A stretch of 64,000 nt of DNA from JARRQJ01 sp963810615 (GTDB lineage: Bacteria > Pseudomonadota > Gammaproteobacteria > DRLM01): assembly GCA_963810615.1 (NCBI GenBank), contig CAWEOA010000002.1, positions 682,001 through 746,000 of the forward strand. Direction: 5' to 3'. The position numbers and the translations under genes were made by a program. The notes beneath the pieces were generated by a model that had not been told where the DNA came from, made no database searches, and was given only the letters and a program-made list of their open reading frames with translations. Below are positions 27,258-35,986 of this stretch, one piece after another (the first letter of the stretch is position 1; each line of letters opens with the position of its first letter).

Positions 27258-30095
27258 TTATGCTATGCGCATTTTGCCTTTTTGTGCGTTGACGCGCTCA
27301 CCTAAGGCGGCTGCAATGAGCGTGGACTGCGCCGCCTTATGCCTTGCCAAGGAACCTTCCGCCGGGGCGGCATAGGCGGGGCGACCGGCATAATGCAAGA
27401 CCTGGCCTGTCTTTAAGTAGCCCTGCAAATACGGCTGCATATAGCGCCATGCCCCTTGATTCTCAGGCTCTTCCTGACACCATACGACATCTTTCACTAA
27501 GGGATAGCGCAGCAATTCCTGCCCCAATGATTCCCGGGGAAAGGGGTTCAATTGTTCGATGCGAATGATGGCGGTGTCTACGCGCTGCTCCTCCCGCCTT
27601 TGTTCCAGCAGATCGAAATACACTTTACCGCCGCAGACTATCACCCTGCGTACATCTCTATCCTTGAGGCCATCCACCTCGCCGATGACCGCTTTAAAGC
27701 AACCGTCAACCAGATCGGACAAGCTGGAAACAGAAAGCCGGTGGCGTAGTAGGCTCTTGGGCGACATGACGATCAGGGGTTTGCGATATTGACGCAAGGC
27801 TTGGCGCCGCAACATATGAAACATCTGCGCCGGCGTCGTGGGCGTGCACACCTGGATATTGTCACCGGCGCACAACTGTAAGAAGCGCTCCAAGCGCGCC
27901 GAGGAATGTTCCGGCCCCTGACCATCGTAACCGTGGGGCAGCATGACCACCAATCCCGCCAGACGATTCCATTTCACTTCGCCTGAGCTGATAAATTGAT
28001 CGATCACCACCTGGGCATTATTGGCAAAATCGCCGAACTGCGCCTCCCAAATCACCAAACCCTCCGGCGCGGCGGTGGCGTATCCGTATTCGAATCCCAA
28101 CACTGCTTCTTCGGAGAGCAATGAGTCGATTACTGTAAATCCGGCCTGCTTGTCGGATAAATGTTGCAGAGGAATATAGTTCTCGACATCGCGCTGGTTA
28201 TGCCACACGGCGTGACGGTGAAAGAAGGTGCCGCGACCGCTGTCTTGCCCGGACAGCCGCACGGGATAGCCGGCATGCAACAAGGTGGCATAGGCCATGA
28301 TCTCGGTGAAACCCCAATCCATGGGATGTCGGTCCGCGGCCATCTCCCGCCGGGCTTCGTTGATCTTGATCAACTGCGGATGGAGTTCGAAATTCTCGGG
28401 CACTCGAGTCAAGCGGCCCGCCAGTTCTTTAATCAAGTCCGAAGACACTTTGTCGTCGACGCTATCCGTCCATGACCCGTTGACATAGGGCGCCCAGCCC
28501 CGTGAATACTTGCCTTCGCCGTCTTTGACGATATTGCGCGCCACAACGTCACCCTCGTCCAGAGCGGCGTGGTAATCCCCGGCCATGGCGTCGAAATCCT
28601 CCATAGTAATGACGCCGTCCGCAATCAAACGATCGGCATACAAGCGGGGAACGCGGGGATGATTGCGGATCGCATGATACATCTGCGGCTGGGTAACAGC
28701 GGGCTCATCGGCCTCGCTGTGGCCGTGCCGCCGGTAACACACCAAATCAATCACGACATCGCGCTTGAACTCCATACGAAAATCCAAGGCAAGCTGCGTC
28801 ACCCATACCACCGCCTGCGGATCATCGCCGTTGACGTGAAAAATGGGGGCCTGCACCATGCGCGCTACTTCGGTGCAATACAGGGTGGAGCGGGCATCAA
28901 GGGGATTGCTGGTGGTAAAACCGATCTGATTGTTCACCACGATGTGCAGAGTGCCTTGCGTGCTGTAGCCTCGCGCCTGCGACATATTAAACGTCTCCAT
29001 CACCACGCCCTGCCCGGCGAAAGCGGCGTCGCCGTGGATCAACACGGGTAATACCTGTTCGCCCAGACTGTCCTTGCGCCGGTCCTGGCGCGCACGCACC
29101 GAGCCCTCCACTACCGGAGAGATGATCTCCAGGTGAGAAGGATTGAAGGCCAGCGCCAGATGCACCGGACCGCCGGGGGTTTCGATGTCCGAGGAAAATC
29201 CCTGGTGATACTTGACGTCGCCCAGCCCTTGGCCTTGACTGTCATATTTCCCTTCGAACTCGCGAAACAGCTCCTTGGTGCCCTTTCCGAGGACGTTCAC
29301 CAAGACGTTGAGGCGGCCGCGATGGGCCATACCCAATACGATTTCCTGCACCTTGCGGGTGCCGGCGCGGCGAATCAGCTCATCGAGCAAGGGGATGAGA
29401 CTCTCTCCGCCCTCCAGGGAAAAGCGCTTTTGCCCAACGTATTTGGTATGGAGATATTGTTCCAGACCCTCGGCGGCAATCACCCGCTCCAGGATCTGGC
29501 GGCGGAACTCCGGGGCAAATTGCACTCGGCTGCGCACGTCTTCCAGCTTGCGTTGAATCCAGCGCTTCTGATTGGTATCGCTGATGTGCATGTATTCGGC
29601 GCCCACATGCCTGCAATAGGCCTCGCGGAGAATGGTGACGATCTCCGCCAGCGGCGCCTGCGGCGTGCCGATCAGGGAACCGGTGCTGAACACGGTATCC
29701 ATGTCCGCGTCGGTCAAACAGTGAAATCCCGGATCCAACTCGGCGATCGGCGATTGTTCCTGAATACCCAAAGGATCGAGAATGGCCTGCTGGTGACCGC
29801 GGAACCGATAGGCATTAATTAGTTGTAAAACAGCCACCTGTTTGCTTGCCGTGGCGGCAACGTTGCCGATTTGCGGCCCGGCGGGAACACGTCGGTGCTG
29901 CGCCTGGGCGACCAGGGCGTCACGGATCACCTCATGGTCCATGTCGATTAAGTCGGCCTGACCGGAATTCAAAGACTGAAAATAAGCGCGCCAATCATCG
30001 CTGATCGAACTGGGATCCTGTAGGAAACGCTGGTACAATTCTTCGAGGAAAGGGGCGTTGCCGCCGTAGAGAAGGCTGTCTGGTTGCTCCGCCAT
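27258..30095 (-). CDS. sucA: 2-oxoglutarate dehydrogenase E1
   Basis: The thiamine-diphosphate subunit that decarboxylates 2-oxoglutarate in the citric acid cycle. The 945 residues begin with the family tag (LYGGNAPFLEELYQRFLQDPSS), then LGMAHRGRLNVLVNVLGK, GDAAFAGQGVVMET, the ThDP-binding GDDPQAVVWV…DLVCYRRHGHSEADEP, and the transketolase-like C-terminal half (SGQDSGRGTFFHRHA; LPHGYDGQGPEHSSARLER). Length is normal. First gene of sucA-sucB-lpdA; its promoter should lie in 30096-30527. Confidence 0.97.
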   Translation of the reverse strand: MAEQPDSLLYGGNAPFLEELYQRFLQDPSSISDDWRAYFQSLNSGQADLIDMDHEVIRDALVAQAQHRRVPAGPQIGNVAATASKQVAVLQLINAYRFRGHQQAILDPLGIQEQSPIAELDPGFHCLTDADMDTVFSTGSLIGTPQAPLAEIVTILREAYCRHVGAEYMHISDTNQKRWIQRKLEDVRSRVQFAPEFRRQILERVIAAEGLEQYLHTKYVGQKRFSLEGGESLIPLLDELIRRAGTRKVQEIVLGMAHRGRLNVLVNVLGKGTKELFREFEGKYDSQGQGLGDVKYHQGFSSDIETPGGPVHLALAFNPSHLEIISPVVEGSVRARQDRRKDSLGEQVLPVLIHGDAAFAGQGVVMETFNMSQARGYSTQGTLHIVVNNQIGFTTSNPLDARSTLYCTEVARMVQAPIFHVNGDDPQAVVWVTQLALDFRMEFKRDVVIDLVCYRRHGHSEADEPAVTQPQMYHAIRNHPRVPRLYADRLIADGVITMEDFDAMAGDYHAALDEGDVVARNIVKDGEGKYSRGWAPYVNGSWTDSVDDKVSSDLIKELAGRLTRVPENFELHPQLIKINEARREMAADRHPMDWGFTEIMAYATLLHAGYPVRLSGQDSGRGTFFHRHAVWHNQRDVENYIPLQHLSDKQAGFTVIDSLLSEEAVLGFEYGYATAAPEGLVIWEAQFGDFANNAQVVIDQFISSGEVKWNRLAGLVVMLPHGYDGQGPEHSSARLERFLQLCAGDNIQVCTPTTPAQMFHMLRRQALRQYRKPLIVMSPKSLLRHRLSVSSLSDLVDGCFKAVIGEVDGLKDRDVRRVIVCGGKVYFDLLEQRREEQRVDTAIIRIEQLNPFPRESLGQELLRYPLVKDVVWCQEEPENQGAWRYMQPYLQGYLKTGQVLHYAGRPAYAAPAEGSLARHKAAQSTLIAAALGERVNAQKGKMRIA

Positions 30096-30527
30096 GTTAT
30101 CGCTAAACCATCTTGGTTATTAATTCCCTGAGTAATTTGTCGCCCATTTTGCCCACAACTTTAGAACCGCCACTGCGAACATCGCCGCCTCCGATCCGGA
30201 TAAACTAAGCGGCTAGCCCTCGCAGGAGAAATACTACCAAGCGGAATAAACGTCAATGGCTTATCATAACGTTGATATTAGCACTTGGGCGAAAATTTGG
30301 TCCCGGGAAATGCTCACCTGCTTAATTGACACTCAAGTCTGGTGAAAATTCGCCGACTGTATAGGCCAGAGTTACGGTGGTGTGTGGTAGTTGAACGTAT
30401 GCTGTTCTACACCATCCAATACTCTATAAATGTATGTAACAATATTTCGCCAAAGATCAACCGCGCAAATTGTGAACTCATTCATAGCTGTACCATGCTT
30501 TAATCTGTAGGATAGCCTTTAAAATAC
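30096..30527. other. Divergent control region of sucA and the DUF3579 gene
   Basis: An AT-rich region of about 430 bases between divergent genes. It must hold promoters for both directions, but no pair of boxes is good enough to name; a TTGACA near 30327 lacks a suitable -10. No coding frame is seen. Confidence 0.4.
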
Positions 30528-30824
30528 ATGAACATAGCAACCCATAAACTCATCATCGAAGGTGTCCGGGAAGACGGTAGCCGCTTTCGACCCAGCGATT
30601 GGATCGAGCGGATTTCCGCCACACTCGCCACCTTTGGACCGGATCATCGCCTGCGCTACGCCCGTAGCGTTCAACCCAAGATCATCAACGGGCAGAAATG
30701 CCTGGTGCTCGACGCGTCTCTGCGTGATGAAAATCCCGCCGCCTATGAATATGTGCTCGCCTTCGCAAAGGCCAACCAGCTGCGGATTCAGGAAATCAAC
30801 GCACCCTTGGAGGGCGTAGGTTAA
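30528..30824 (+). CDS. DUF3579 domain protein
   Basis: A 98-residue protein that matches the DUF3579 pattern as I know it: IIEGVREDGSRFRPSDWIERISATLATFG at the start, then VQPKIINGQKCLVLDASLRDENPAAYEYVLAFAKANQLRI. It is soluble, with no catalytic motif visible, and the family has no assigned function. The next gene begins 26 bases later, so the two may be co-transcribed. Confidence 0.85.
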   Translation: MNIATHKLIIEGVREDGSRFRPSDWIERISATLATFGPDHRLRYARSVQPKIINGQKCLVLDASLRDENPAAYEYVLAFAKANQLRIQEINAPLEGVG

Positions 30825-30850
30825 CACCTCCGTTTGCCCAAGGAGCGGGC

Positions 30851-31651
30851 ATGCGCAAATACCACGGCACCGTCATTCATCGCTCTCAAGATAGCCACGG
30901 CATTATCGAAGTCGTGGACGATGGCTACACCCGTTCGATGCATTTTGGCAATGCGACTCGCCAAAGCACTATGGACTTATCCCGCCCGGAATACTTGATT
31001 CTAACCTATACCCGCGCCATGATGAGCAGCCTGCTCTTCGAACCCTCACCGCGCAGGGTGTTGCTGATCGGCTTGGGCGGCGGTTCGCTGGCCAAATTCA
31101 TTTTGCATCATTTTCCGCAGTGCAGCATCGATGCAGTCGAGCACCGCGAGCTTGTCGTACAGTTGGCCCGCGATTATTTTTCGCTCCCAGAGGAACATCG
31201 CCTGCGCATCCATGTAGCGGATGGCGCCGAATTCGCGCCACACCAAGCGCTTAGCTCTCCGGGCAATTACGACCTTATCCTGATCGACGCCTACAACGAC
31301 GTGGGCATGGATGACAACATGGCGGAACAGCTATTCCTTCAGGCCTGTCACAACCTGTTAAGTGCCGATGGCCTATTGGCCATTAACTTATGGGGTCGTG
31401 ATGAACCCCGTTACAGCCGGGCACAAGGAACATTACAGCGCTGTTTTTCCGCCGAACCCTTATTGCTGCCGGCTGAAGGCACCACCAACATCATCGCCAT
31501 GGCATTGCGTCGGGCAAACTATAAAAAACCATTGAAAACCATGAAAGCACGCGCCAAGCTCTTGGAAGAACGAACGGGCGTGGAGTTGGTGAGGTTTTCC
31601 CGAACCTTACGCAAGCAATACGGCTCTCTGCTAAGTAGAATTTTATTCTAA
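30851..31651 (+). CDS. Spermidine-synthase-like protein
   Basis: A 266-residue member of the spermidine synthase / SpeE-like group. The nucleotide fold is seen as RVLLIGLGGGSLAKFI, the acidic ribose contact as DAVEHRELV, then HVADGAEF and the active-site region YDLILIDAYNDVGM. True aminopropyltransferases have YDxIIxDSxDP here, and the C-terminus also differs, so it may be a methyltransferase-like or otherwise changed relative. A speD gene lies 29 kb away in an unusual operon; a link is possible but unproven. Confidence 0.82.
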   Translation: MRKYHGTVIHRSQDSHGIIEVVDDGYTRSMHFGNATRQSTMDLSRPEYLILTYTRAMMSSLLFEPSPRRVLLIGLGGGSLAKFILHHFPQCSIDAVEHRELVVQLARDYFSLPEEHRLRIHVADGAEFAPHQALSSPGNYDLILIDAYNDVGMDDNMAEQLFLQACHNLLSADGLLAINLWGRDEPRYSRAQGTLQRCFSAEPLLLPAEGTTNIIAMALRRANYKKPLKTMKARAKLLEERTGVELVRFSRTLRKQYGSLLSRILF

Positions 31652-31945
31652 AGCATGCAGTTAACAACACTCACATCGCGGCAGACCATGACAATAAAAA
31701 CTGCGCCATTCTCTCCGGCATCGAACTCAACAGTTTTATCATGATCGAGCTTGCGGCCCTCTCATAAAAAAATATCCGATTCGCGGACCAGGCGGCATAT
31801 TTAGTGTGAACACCGTCACAGATGCCCCTCAAAGTCTCTATTAATCTTCCGACATCTCTAAACGAGAACAGCGGGTTCTGCGACAGAAGGCAAAACAGCC
31901 TCGGCACCCGCCAAGCGGCATCCCTAATCCAGGAAGATGGTCACC

Positions 31946-33751
31946 ATGAATGCATCGACACAGGCTATCGACGATACTCTTTTCAAGAGTTTTACGCCTT
32001 TAAGCTCCTTAGACAATCACACGCTCGAGAAGCTGGCTCGACACGCAGTCATCAGACGCATAGATGCCGGCAATTTTCTATTTGAACGAGGGGATACGAC
32101 ACCGCAAACCCTGTTTTTATTGGAGGGAGAGATTGAGCTGTGCTCTCCTGTTTTCCCCACGCAAAAAGTGACCACGGGCTCCGACGCCGGGCGCTATCCG
32201 TTGGCCCATTCATTCCCAAGACAATTCACGGCACTGACGGTAACTGATGTCCGCGTATTGATCCTGCCTCTGGATATTTTGGAAGTCATGCCCGTCGATA
32301 CCGCCCAAACAAAATCGGTATCCAATGGCGCGGCAAGCGATGTCTGGAAAACCCAATGGCTGAACTCACCCATGCTGAGCAATCTTTCGGCCGCCAACAA
32401 AGAAGACCTGTTGTCGAAGATGGAAGAAATAAAGGCTCAGGCGGGCCAGGTCATCATCCATCAGGAAGAGCCGGCGGACAGCTATTTCGTCATTAAAAAG
32501 GGTCGCTGCAGCGTTTCGCGGCGACCCGCTCCCGGCGCCCGCGATGTCAAGCTGGCGGAATTGACGGAAGGCCAGGGTTTCGGCGAAGAAGCGCTGATCA
32601 CCAATGTCTCGCGCAATGCCTCGGTAACCATGCTCAGTGATGGCGTCTTGCTGCGTCTTAGAAAGCAAGACTTCATCACCTCATTGGCCAGGCCGCTGCT
32701 ACATCACCTGCCCTTTCAGAATGCCATCGAGCTGGTAGAACAAGGCGCGGTGCTGATCGACGTCAGGGCCCCCGAGGAATTTGAAATCGACGGACTGATT
32801 GGCAGCCTCAACATGCCGCTCCCCGTACTGCGATTGAAGGCCAATCGCCTTCACCGCGACTGCACTTATATCGTCTATTCCAATACCGGCCATTTCAGCT
32901 CTGTTGCTGCATTCCTTTTGATCCAACAAGGACTCAAGGCCTACGTTTTACAGGGCGGCCTCAGCACCGCGCCTAAATATCGCATGAAGCGTGGAGCCTT
33001 CAATGATCATGAATCGCAGCATTACGACACCCACGGCTCGTCAAAAACGGTATTGCCGTTTCCTAACGGTAACGACGTCCACCATGGCAATTCCGCCAAG
33101 AAGCAGCAGCAAACCCAGGTAGATTGGAATCTCATTTCCGACGACGTGTTGTGGCGCACAACCATCGGCCATCGCCAAGATGACAGTGTAGAGGCGGCAC
33201 TAGCGGCCAAACCAGCCAAAGATACGCGGCCACCTGCCGACCCGACTTTACAGGGCTTTGATGATATAAGGCTTTTTACAACCATCCATCCCGTACAGGA
33301 TATGAAAATCGGGGATGCCGATGAATCGCAACCCATAGCTGGATATTCACAACCCGACACTACTCCTAACAGCCATCCCGCCAAGACATTTAACCAGCGC
33401 CACTCGGAAACGCAACACTGGAGCGACAAACCCTACCAACGCTCATCAAAACGCCCGATATTTACACTACTGACCATCCTCCTGGCACTGAGTGGCGGCG
33501 TAGGCTATTGGTATTTCACCACCGGATCCTTACCGACCAAGCTCAATGAGGCGTCACCGCTCCTTCTTGAACAGCAACGCAAACTAGATGCCAAGGTAAC
33601 ACGCCTTCTGGATGCCATCGCATCCATGCCGGCCCTTCAACACCGACCCAAGGAATCAAATGAGCCTGAAATCCCATCTTCGCCGCCGGTAAGCGATAGT
33701 AAGATCGAACCATCTGCCGTCATTGCGCAGGGTCAGATACTTCGCAAGTAA
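31946..33751 (+). CDS. Membrane-anchored protein with two cNMP-binding domains and a degenerate rhodanese
   Basis: About 601 residues. A first, weak cyclic-nucleotide-binding domain (about 20-115) is followed by a clearer one (about 140-250: GQVIIHQEEPADSYFVIKKGRCSV, GEEALITNVSRNASV). Next comes a rhodanese fold (260-345: AVLIDVRAPEEFEIDGLIGSLNMP) whose active loop reads YSNTGHFS, so the catalytic Cys is Ser and the usual Arg is Phe. After a long polar linker there is one membrane helix (about 504-524) and an outside tail with a short coiled coil. It probably senses a cytoplasmic ligand without sulfur-transfer activity. ATG 31946 is preferred over 31937 because AGGAAG is better spaced. Confidence 0.85.
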   Translation: MNASTQAIDDTLFKSFTPLSSLDNHTLEKLARHAVIRRIDAGNFLFERGDTTPQTLFLLEGEIELCSPVFPTQKVTTGSDAGRYPLAHSFPRQFTALTVTDVRVLILPLDILEVMPVDTAQTKSVSNGAASDVWKTQWLNSPMLSNLSAANKEDLLSKMEEIKAQAGQVIIHQEEPADSYFVIKKGRCSVSRRPAPGARDVKLAELTEGQGFGEEALITNVSRNASVTMLSDGVLLRLRKQDFITSLARPLLHHLPFQNAIELVEQGAVLIDVRAPEEFEIDGLIGSLNMPLPVLRLKANRLHRDCTYIVYSNTGHFSSVAAFLLIQQGLKAYVLQGGLSTAPKYRMKRGAFNDHESQHYDTHGSSKTVLPFPNGNDVHHGNSAKKQQQTQVDWNLISDDVLWRTTIGHRQDDSVEAALAAKPAKDTRPPADPTLQGFDDIRLFTTIHPVQDMKIGDADESQPIAGYSQPDTTPNSHPAKTFNQRHSETQHWSDKPYQRSSKRPIFTLLTILLALSGGVGYWYFTTGSLPTKLNEASPLLLEQQRKLDAKVTRLLDAIASMPALQHRPKESNEPEIPSSPPVSDSKIEPSAVIAQGQILRK

Positions 33752-34135
33752 CACAGTGTTCTATTCAGTGCCACCTATCGACTGATTTTTAACCGCTGCG
33801 GTCTATGCATGTTCAACATGCGCGACAGTTATGGACTATATTTAAAAATGAAGTTTAACTTCAAAGATGGTAGCGGCAAGAAGTTACAGGCATATATCTG
33901 CTGCAATATTCAGTCCACCATTCACTTTTTGATCTGACAGGAACTGTCTTTGACCGAATAGGTCAAATCGCTAGATTGCTGACCCAGGAATAATGTCAGC
34001 CTTCTTTGGCTAACCGCAGGAATATATCTCCATGGAACGCTTGGCTACGGCACTCCGCTTTCGCGATACGTCATTAGTTTGCGCCCGTGACAAATATTTC
34101 CTGTTGTTAGTGTGGGAAATACTAGGGAGCTTATA
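33752..34135. other. Intergenic stretch before the PilZ gene
   Basis: No gene is seen in these 384 bases. Several short dyads occur (TTTGACC…GGTCAAA near 33950-33968, overlapping TTGACCGAATAGGTCAA). That palindrome could be an operator for either neighbour. Confidence 0.35.
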
Positions 34136-34540
34136 GTGACCGCACTATCTCCGGCACTGGTAACTCAGCTGAAGCAGCAAACGGAGACCGCCAACATGGA
34201 ACATCGCTTGAGCTTACGGACCCCGTTAAGGATGAATGTCGCCATCTACTACAATAGCCTGGGTTTATTGCAGGGTCGTTCTCTAGATGTCAGCCGTCAT
34301 GGCATGTTTGTGGTCACCGGTCCAATAATGCTGCCGCTCCATGCAATTGTCGACGTTGCTTTCCCGCTCGAATCCGGCAAACACGGAAAAGTACCGCAGC
34401 GAACCCCCGCTATGGTCGTGCGCGTTGGCAACGAAGGTGTAGGCCTGATGTTCTCTAAGGAATTTGAACCCAATTCCGCTGAATATTTGGAATATGAACA
34501 ACAAGCTTTTCCGTACAGTGTGGATGCATCCACGGGATGA
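34136..34540 (+). CDS. PilZ domain protein
   Basis: A small single-domain PilZ protein of about 134 residues, a c-di-GMP receptor family. The two binding motifs are seen: HRLSLRTPLR (Arg-rich start) and DVSRHGMFV (the D-x-S-x-x-G box), then GKVPQRTPAMVVRVGNEGVGLMF at the end of the barrel. The start is uncertain: GTG 34136 has AGGGAG at a good distance; ATG 34196 (MEHRLSLR) has GGAGA and would give the bare domain. Confidence 0.85.
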   Translation: MTALSPALVTQLKQQTETANMEHRLSLRTPLRMNVAIYYNSLGLLQGRSLDVSRHGMFVVTGPIMLPLHAIVDVAFPLESGKHGKVPQRTPAMVVRVGNEGVGLMFSKEFEPNSAEYLEYEQQAFPYSVDASTG

Positions 34541-34817
34541 ACTGTTAACGACTGGAAACCTACCACATTTCTGCCAAACCATCGTTTTGCTTAAGGTATT
34601 GCCTGAAGAGGAGACAGAGCCAAGTTGATTGGCTAGTCCGCAATTTTTTGAAATGACAACCCACCTCTGACTCAAGACAAAATATGCATATCTACCCACC
34701 ACCACCTGGCCTGACGGTGGCTACGTGGATAACAGAACCCCGCCCCACGCCTCGCGCGAGGTAAGAACTGAGAATTCTTCTTTTTGTTGTCTTGGAAGAT
34801 TAATTTGAAGACGACGC

Positions 34818-34925
34818 TTAGCCGCCCCACTCCTTAACCATGTATAAAACCGAAATGACGATCATCAAAATTACAGCGGCTTCGGCAAGATAACTGGAAG
34901 GATGTTCAGGAATGTGCTGTGCCAT
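34818..34925 (-). CDS. 35-residue membrane microprotein A
   Basis: ATG 34925 follows a strong GGAGGAGAAT-type ribosome site. The product starts MAQHIPEHPSSYLAEAA, has a hydrophobic span (VILMIVISVLYMV) and ends KEWGG. It is a paralogue of the microprotein at 35401-35508: same length, same PEH..SYLA motif before the membrane span and the same kind of ribosome site. It is too short for ordinary gene finders. Likely a single-pass inner-membrane protein, perhaps a small subunit or regulator of a membrane complex; the partner is unknown. Confidence 0.75.
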   Translation of the reverse strand: MAQHIPEHPSSYLAEAAVILMIVISVLYMVKEWGG

Positions 34926-35400
34926 TGTCCATTCTCCTCCAAGCTTGAGAAGTAATTACCACTATATGGGGCCAAGCTCGGCCTGTAATGCCCCATACCC
35001 TTCTAAATATAGTCAGTAATTGGCCTGCTGTTAGGGGATGTAAGACAGATAACAGATATAAGAAGTCGTCAAGAGAAACCGAACTGCGTGCTTTTTTCTA
35101 GTGATCGTTGAAATATCGGATTCTATTCAGCAAGGAAGGCCGAGATTGATCACTTAATTACAAATTTGGGCGGGGATGCTTAGAACTCAAGCCCCTAAAG
35201 GCTCAAAGCAGAATTGTTAAAAAAGATCGGATTGAGTATGAGGCTCCGTAACACGGCGTCAATCAGGACACGGTCAAGAACCTGCTTTTAATATTTTCTG
35301 TTACAACACCGTCAATTTCTTCCCCTCTCCCCCGATTTTAATCGGGGAGAGAGGGGTATCTGCCTAACTGACAATCATGATTGCTTCACTCAGCTCAAGC
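34926..35400. other. Spacer between the two microprotein genes
   Basis: About 475 bases with no further gene seen. An inverted repeat, TATGGGGC at 34965-34972 and GCCCCATA at 34990-34997, lies 40-72 bases upstream of microprotein A and could be an operator or leader hairpin. A long hairpin is at 35322-35356. Confidence 0.45.
35322..35356. repeat. Long near-perfect hairpin, CCCCTCTCCCC type
   Basis: CCCCTCTCCCCCGATT pairs with AATCGGGGAGAGAGGGG with one bulge. It lies 45 bases beyond the end of microprotein B. No T-run follows on either strand, so it is probably a member of the dispersed CTCTCCC/GGGAGAG family (other pieces at about 8525 and 10035) and may block readthrough only weakly. Confidence 0.55.
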
Positions 35401-35508
35401 TTACATCGGGGTCATGGTGAACAGGAAAATTACAGCAAGGGCGACAGCCGAGAGCACGAGCAGGCTGGCCAAATAGCTTTCCGTATGTTCAGGCAGTTCT
35501 TGATACAT
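35401..35508 (-). CDS. 35-residue membrane microprotein B
   Basis: ATG 35508 follows GAGGAGAAT. The product starts MYQELPEHTESYLAS, continues into a hydrophobic span (LLVLSAVALAVIFLFT) and ends MTPM. It has exactly the length of microprotein A and shares the LPEH..SYLA start. The pair suggests a small family specific to this lineage. The two have separate upstream regions, so they may be made under different conditions. Confidence 0.75.
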   Translation of the reverse strand: MYQELPEHTESYLASLLVLSAVALAVIFLFTMTPM

Positions 35509-35542
35509 GATCTTATTCTCCTCTGTTGATATGACTCACCCT

Positions 35543-35577
35543 CTCATGAGATAAGCGTAAAGCGTTTCACTCATGAG
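35543..35577. promoter_or_regulatory. Two CTCATGAG palindromes before microprotein B
   Basis: The eight-base palindrome CTCATGAG occurs at 35543-35550 and again at 35570-35577, 27 bases from centre to centre, 35-70 bases upstream of the start codon at 35508. They could be a paired operator, or the two copies could pair with each other in the leader RNA. An AT-rich TATTAT just beyond could be the -10 box. Confidence 0.45.
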
Positions 35578-35823
35578 TAACCACAATCATAATATGCCTA
35601 TCCAAATTCTGCTAGTATCTGTAAGGGTATTTGAGCAAATCAGTAAAGATTTCAACGAAGGAGTTAATGACCCTGCCTTTCCTTTTGCATAAATAAATGC
35701 GAGTAGGCCCATGCCTTGGCGCTAAATAGCATCCAGGACACTTTAATATCTCTAATACGCGAGCGAGTAAGTTTGGACCGCGCTATTGCGCAATATGATT
35801 GAAGAAATATTAGGAAGGGCTAA

Positions 35824-35900
35824 TGGTGGCTACGGGTGGACTCGAACCACCGACCTCAGCATTATGAGTGCCGCGCTCTAACCAGCTGAGCTACGTAGCC
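35824..35900 (-). tRNA. tRNA-Met (CAU), elongator type
   Basis: The minus strand reads GGCTACGTAGCTCAGCTGG, an anticodon loop CTCATAA with CAT, a T-arm GGTTCGAGTCC and a closing GTAGCCACCA; acceptor halves GGCTACG and CGTAGCC pair fully. The 77 bases include an encoded CCA. The acceptor stem and body match elongator tRNA-Met and not the initiator. Confidence 0.95.
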
Positions 35901-35986
35901 AAAAACTCAGAAAAATACCGCCGAAACAAAAAGAGGGCTAATTATAGCCGCGTTCTATATTCTTTTCACTTACCTGTTTGTTCTGC

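Noticed and set aside
35322..35356. Long hairpin considered as an intrinsic terminator
   Set aside because: No T-run follows on either strand; similar CTCTCCC/GGGAGAG pieces occur elsewhere, so it is listed as a dispersed repeat.
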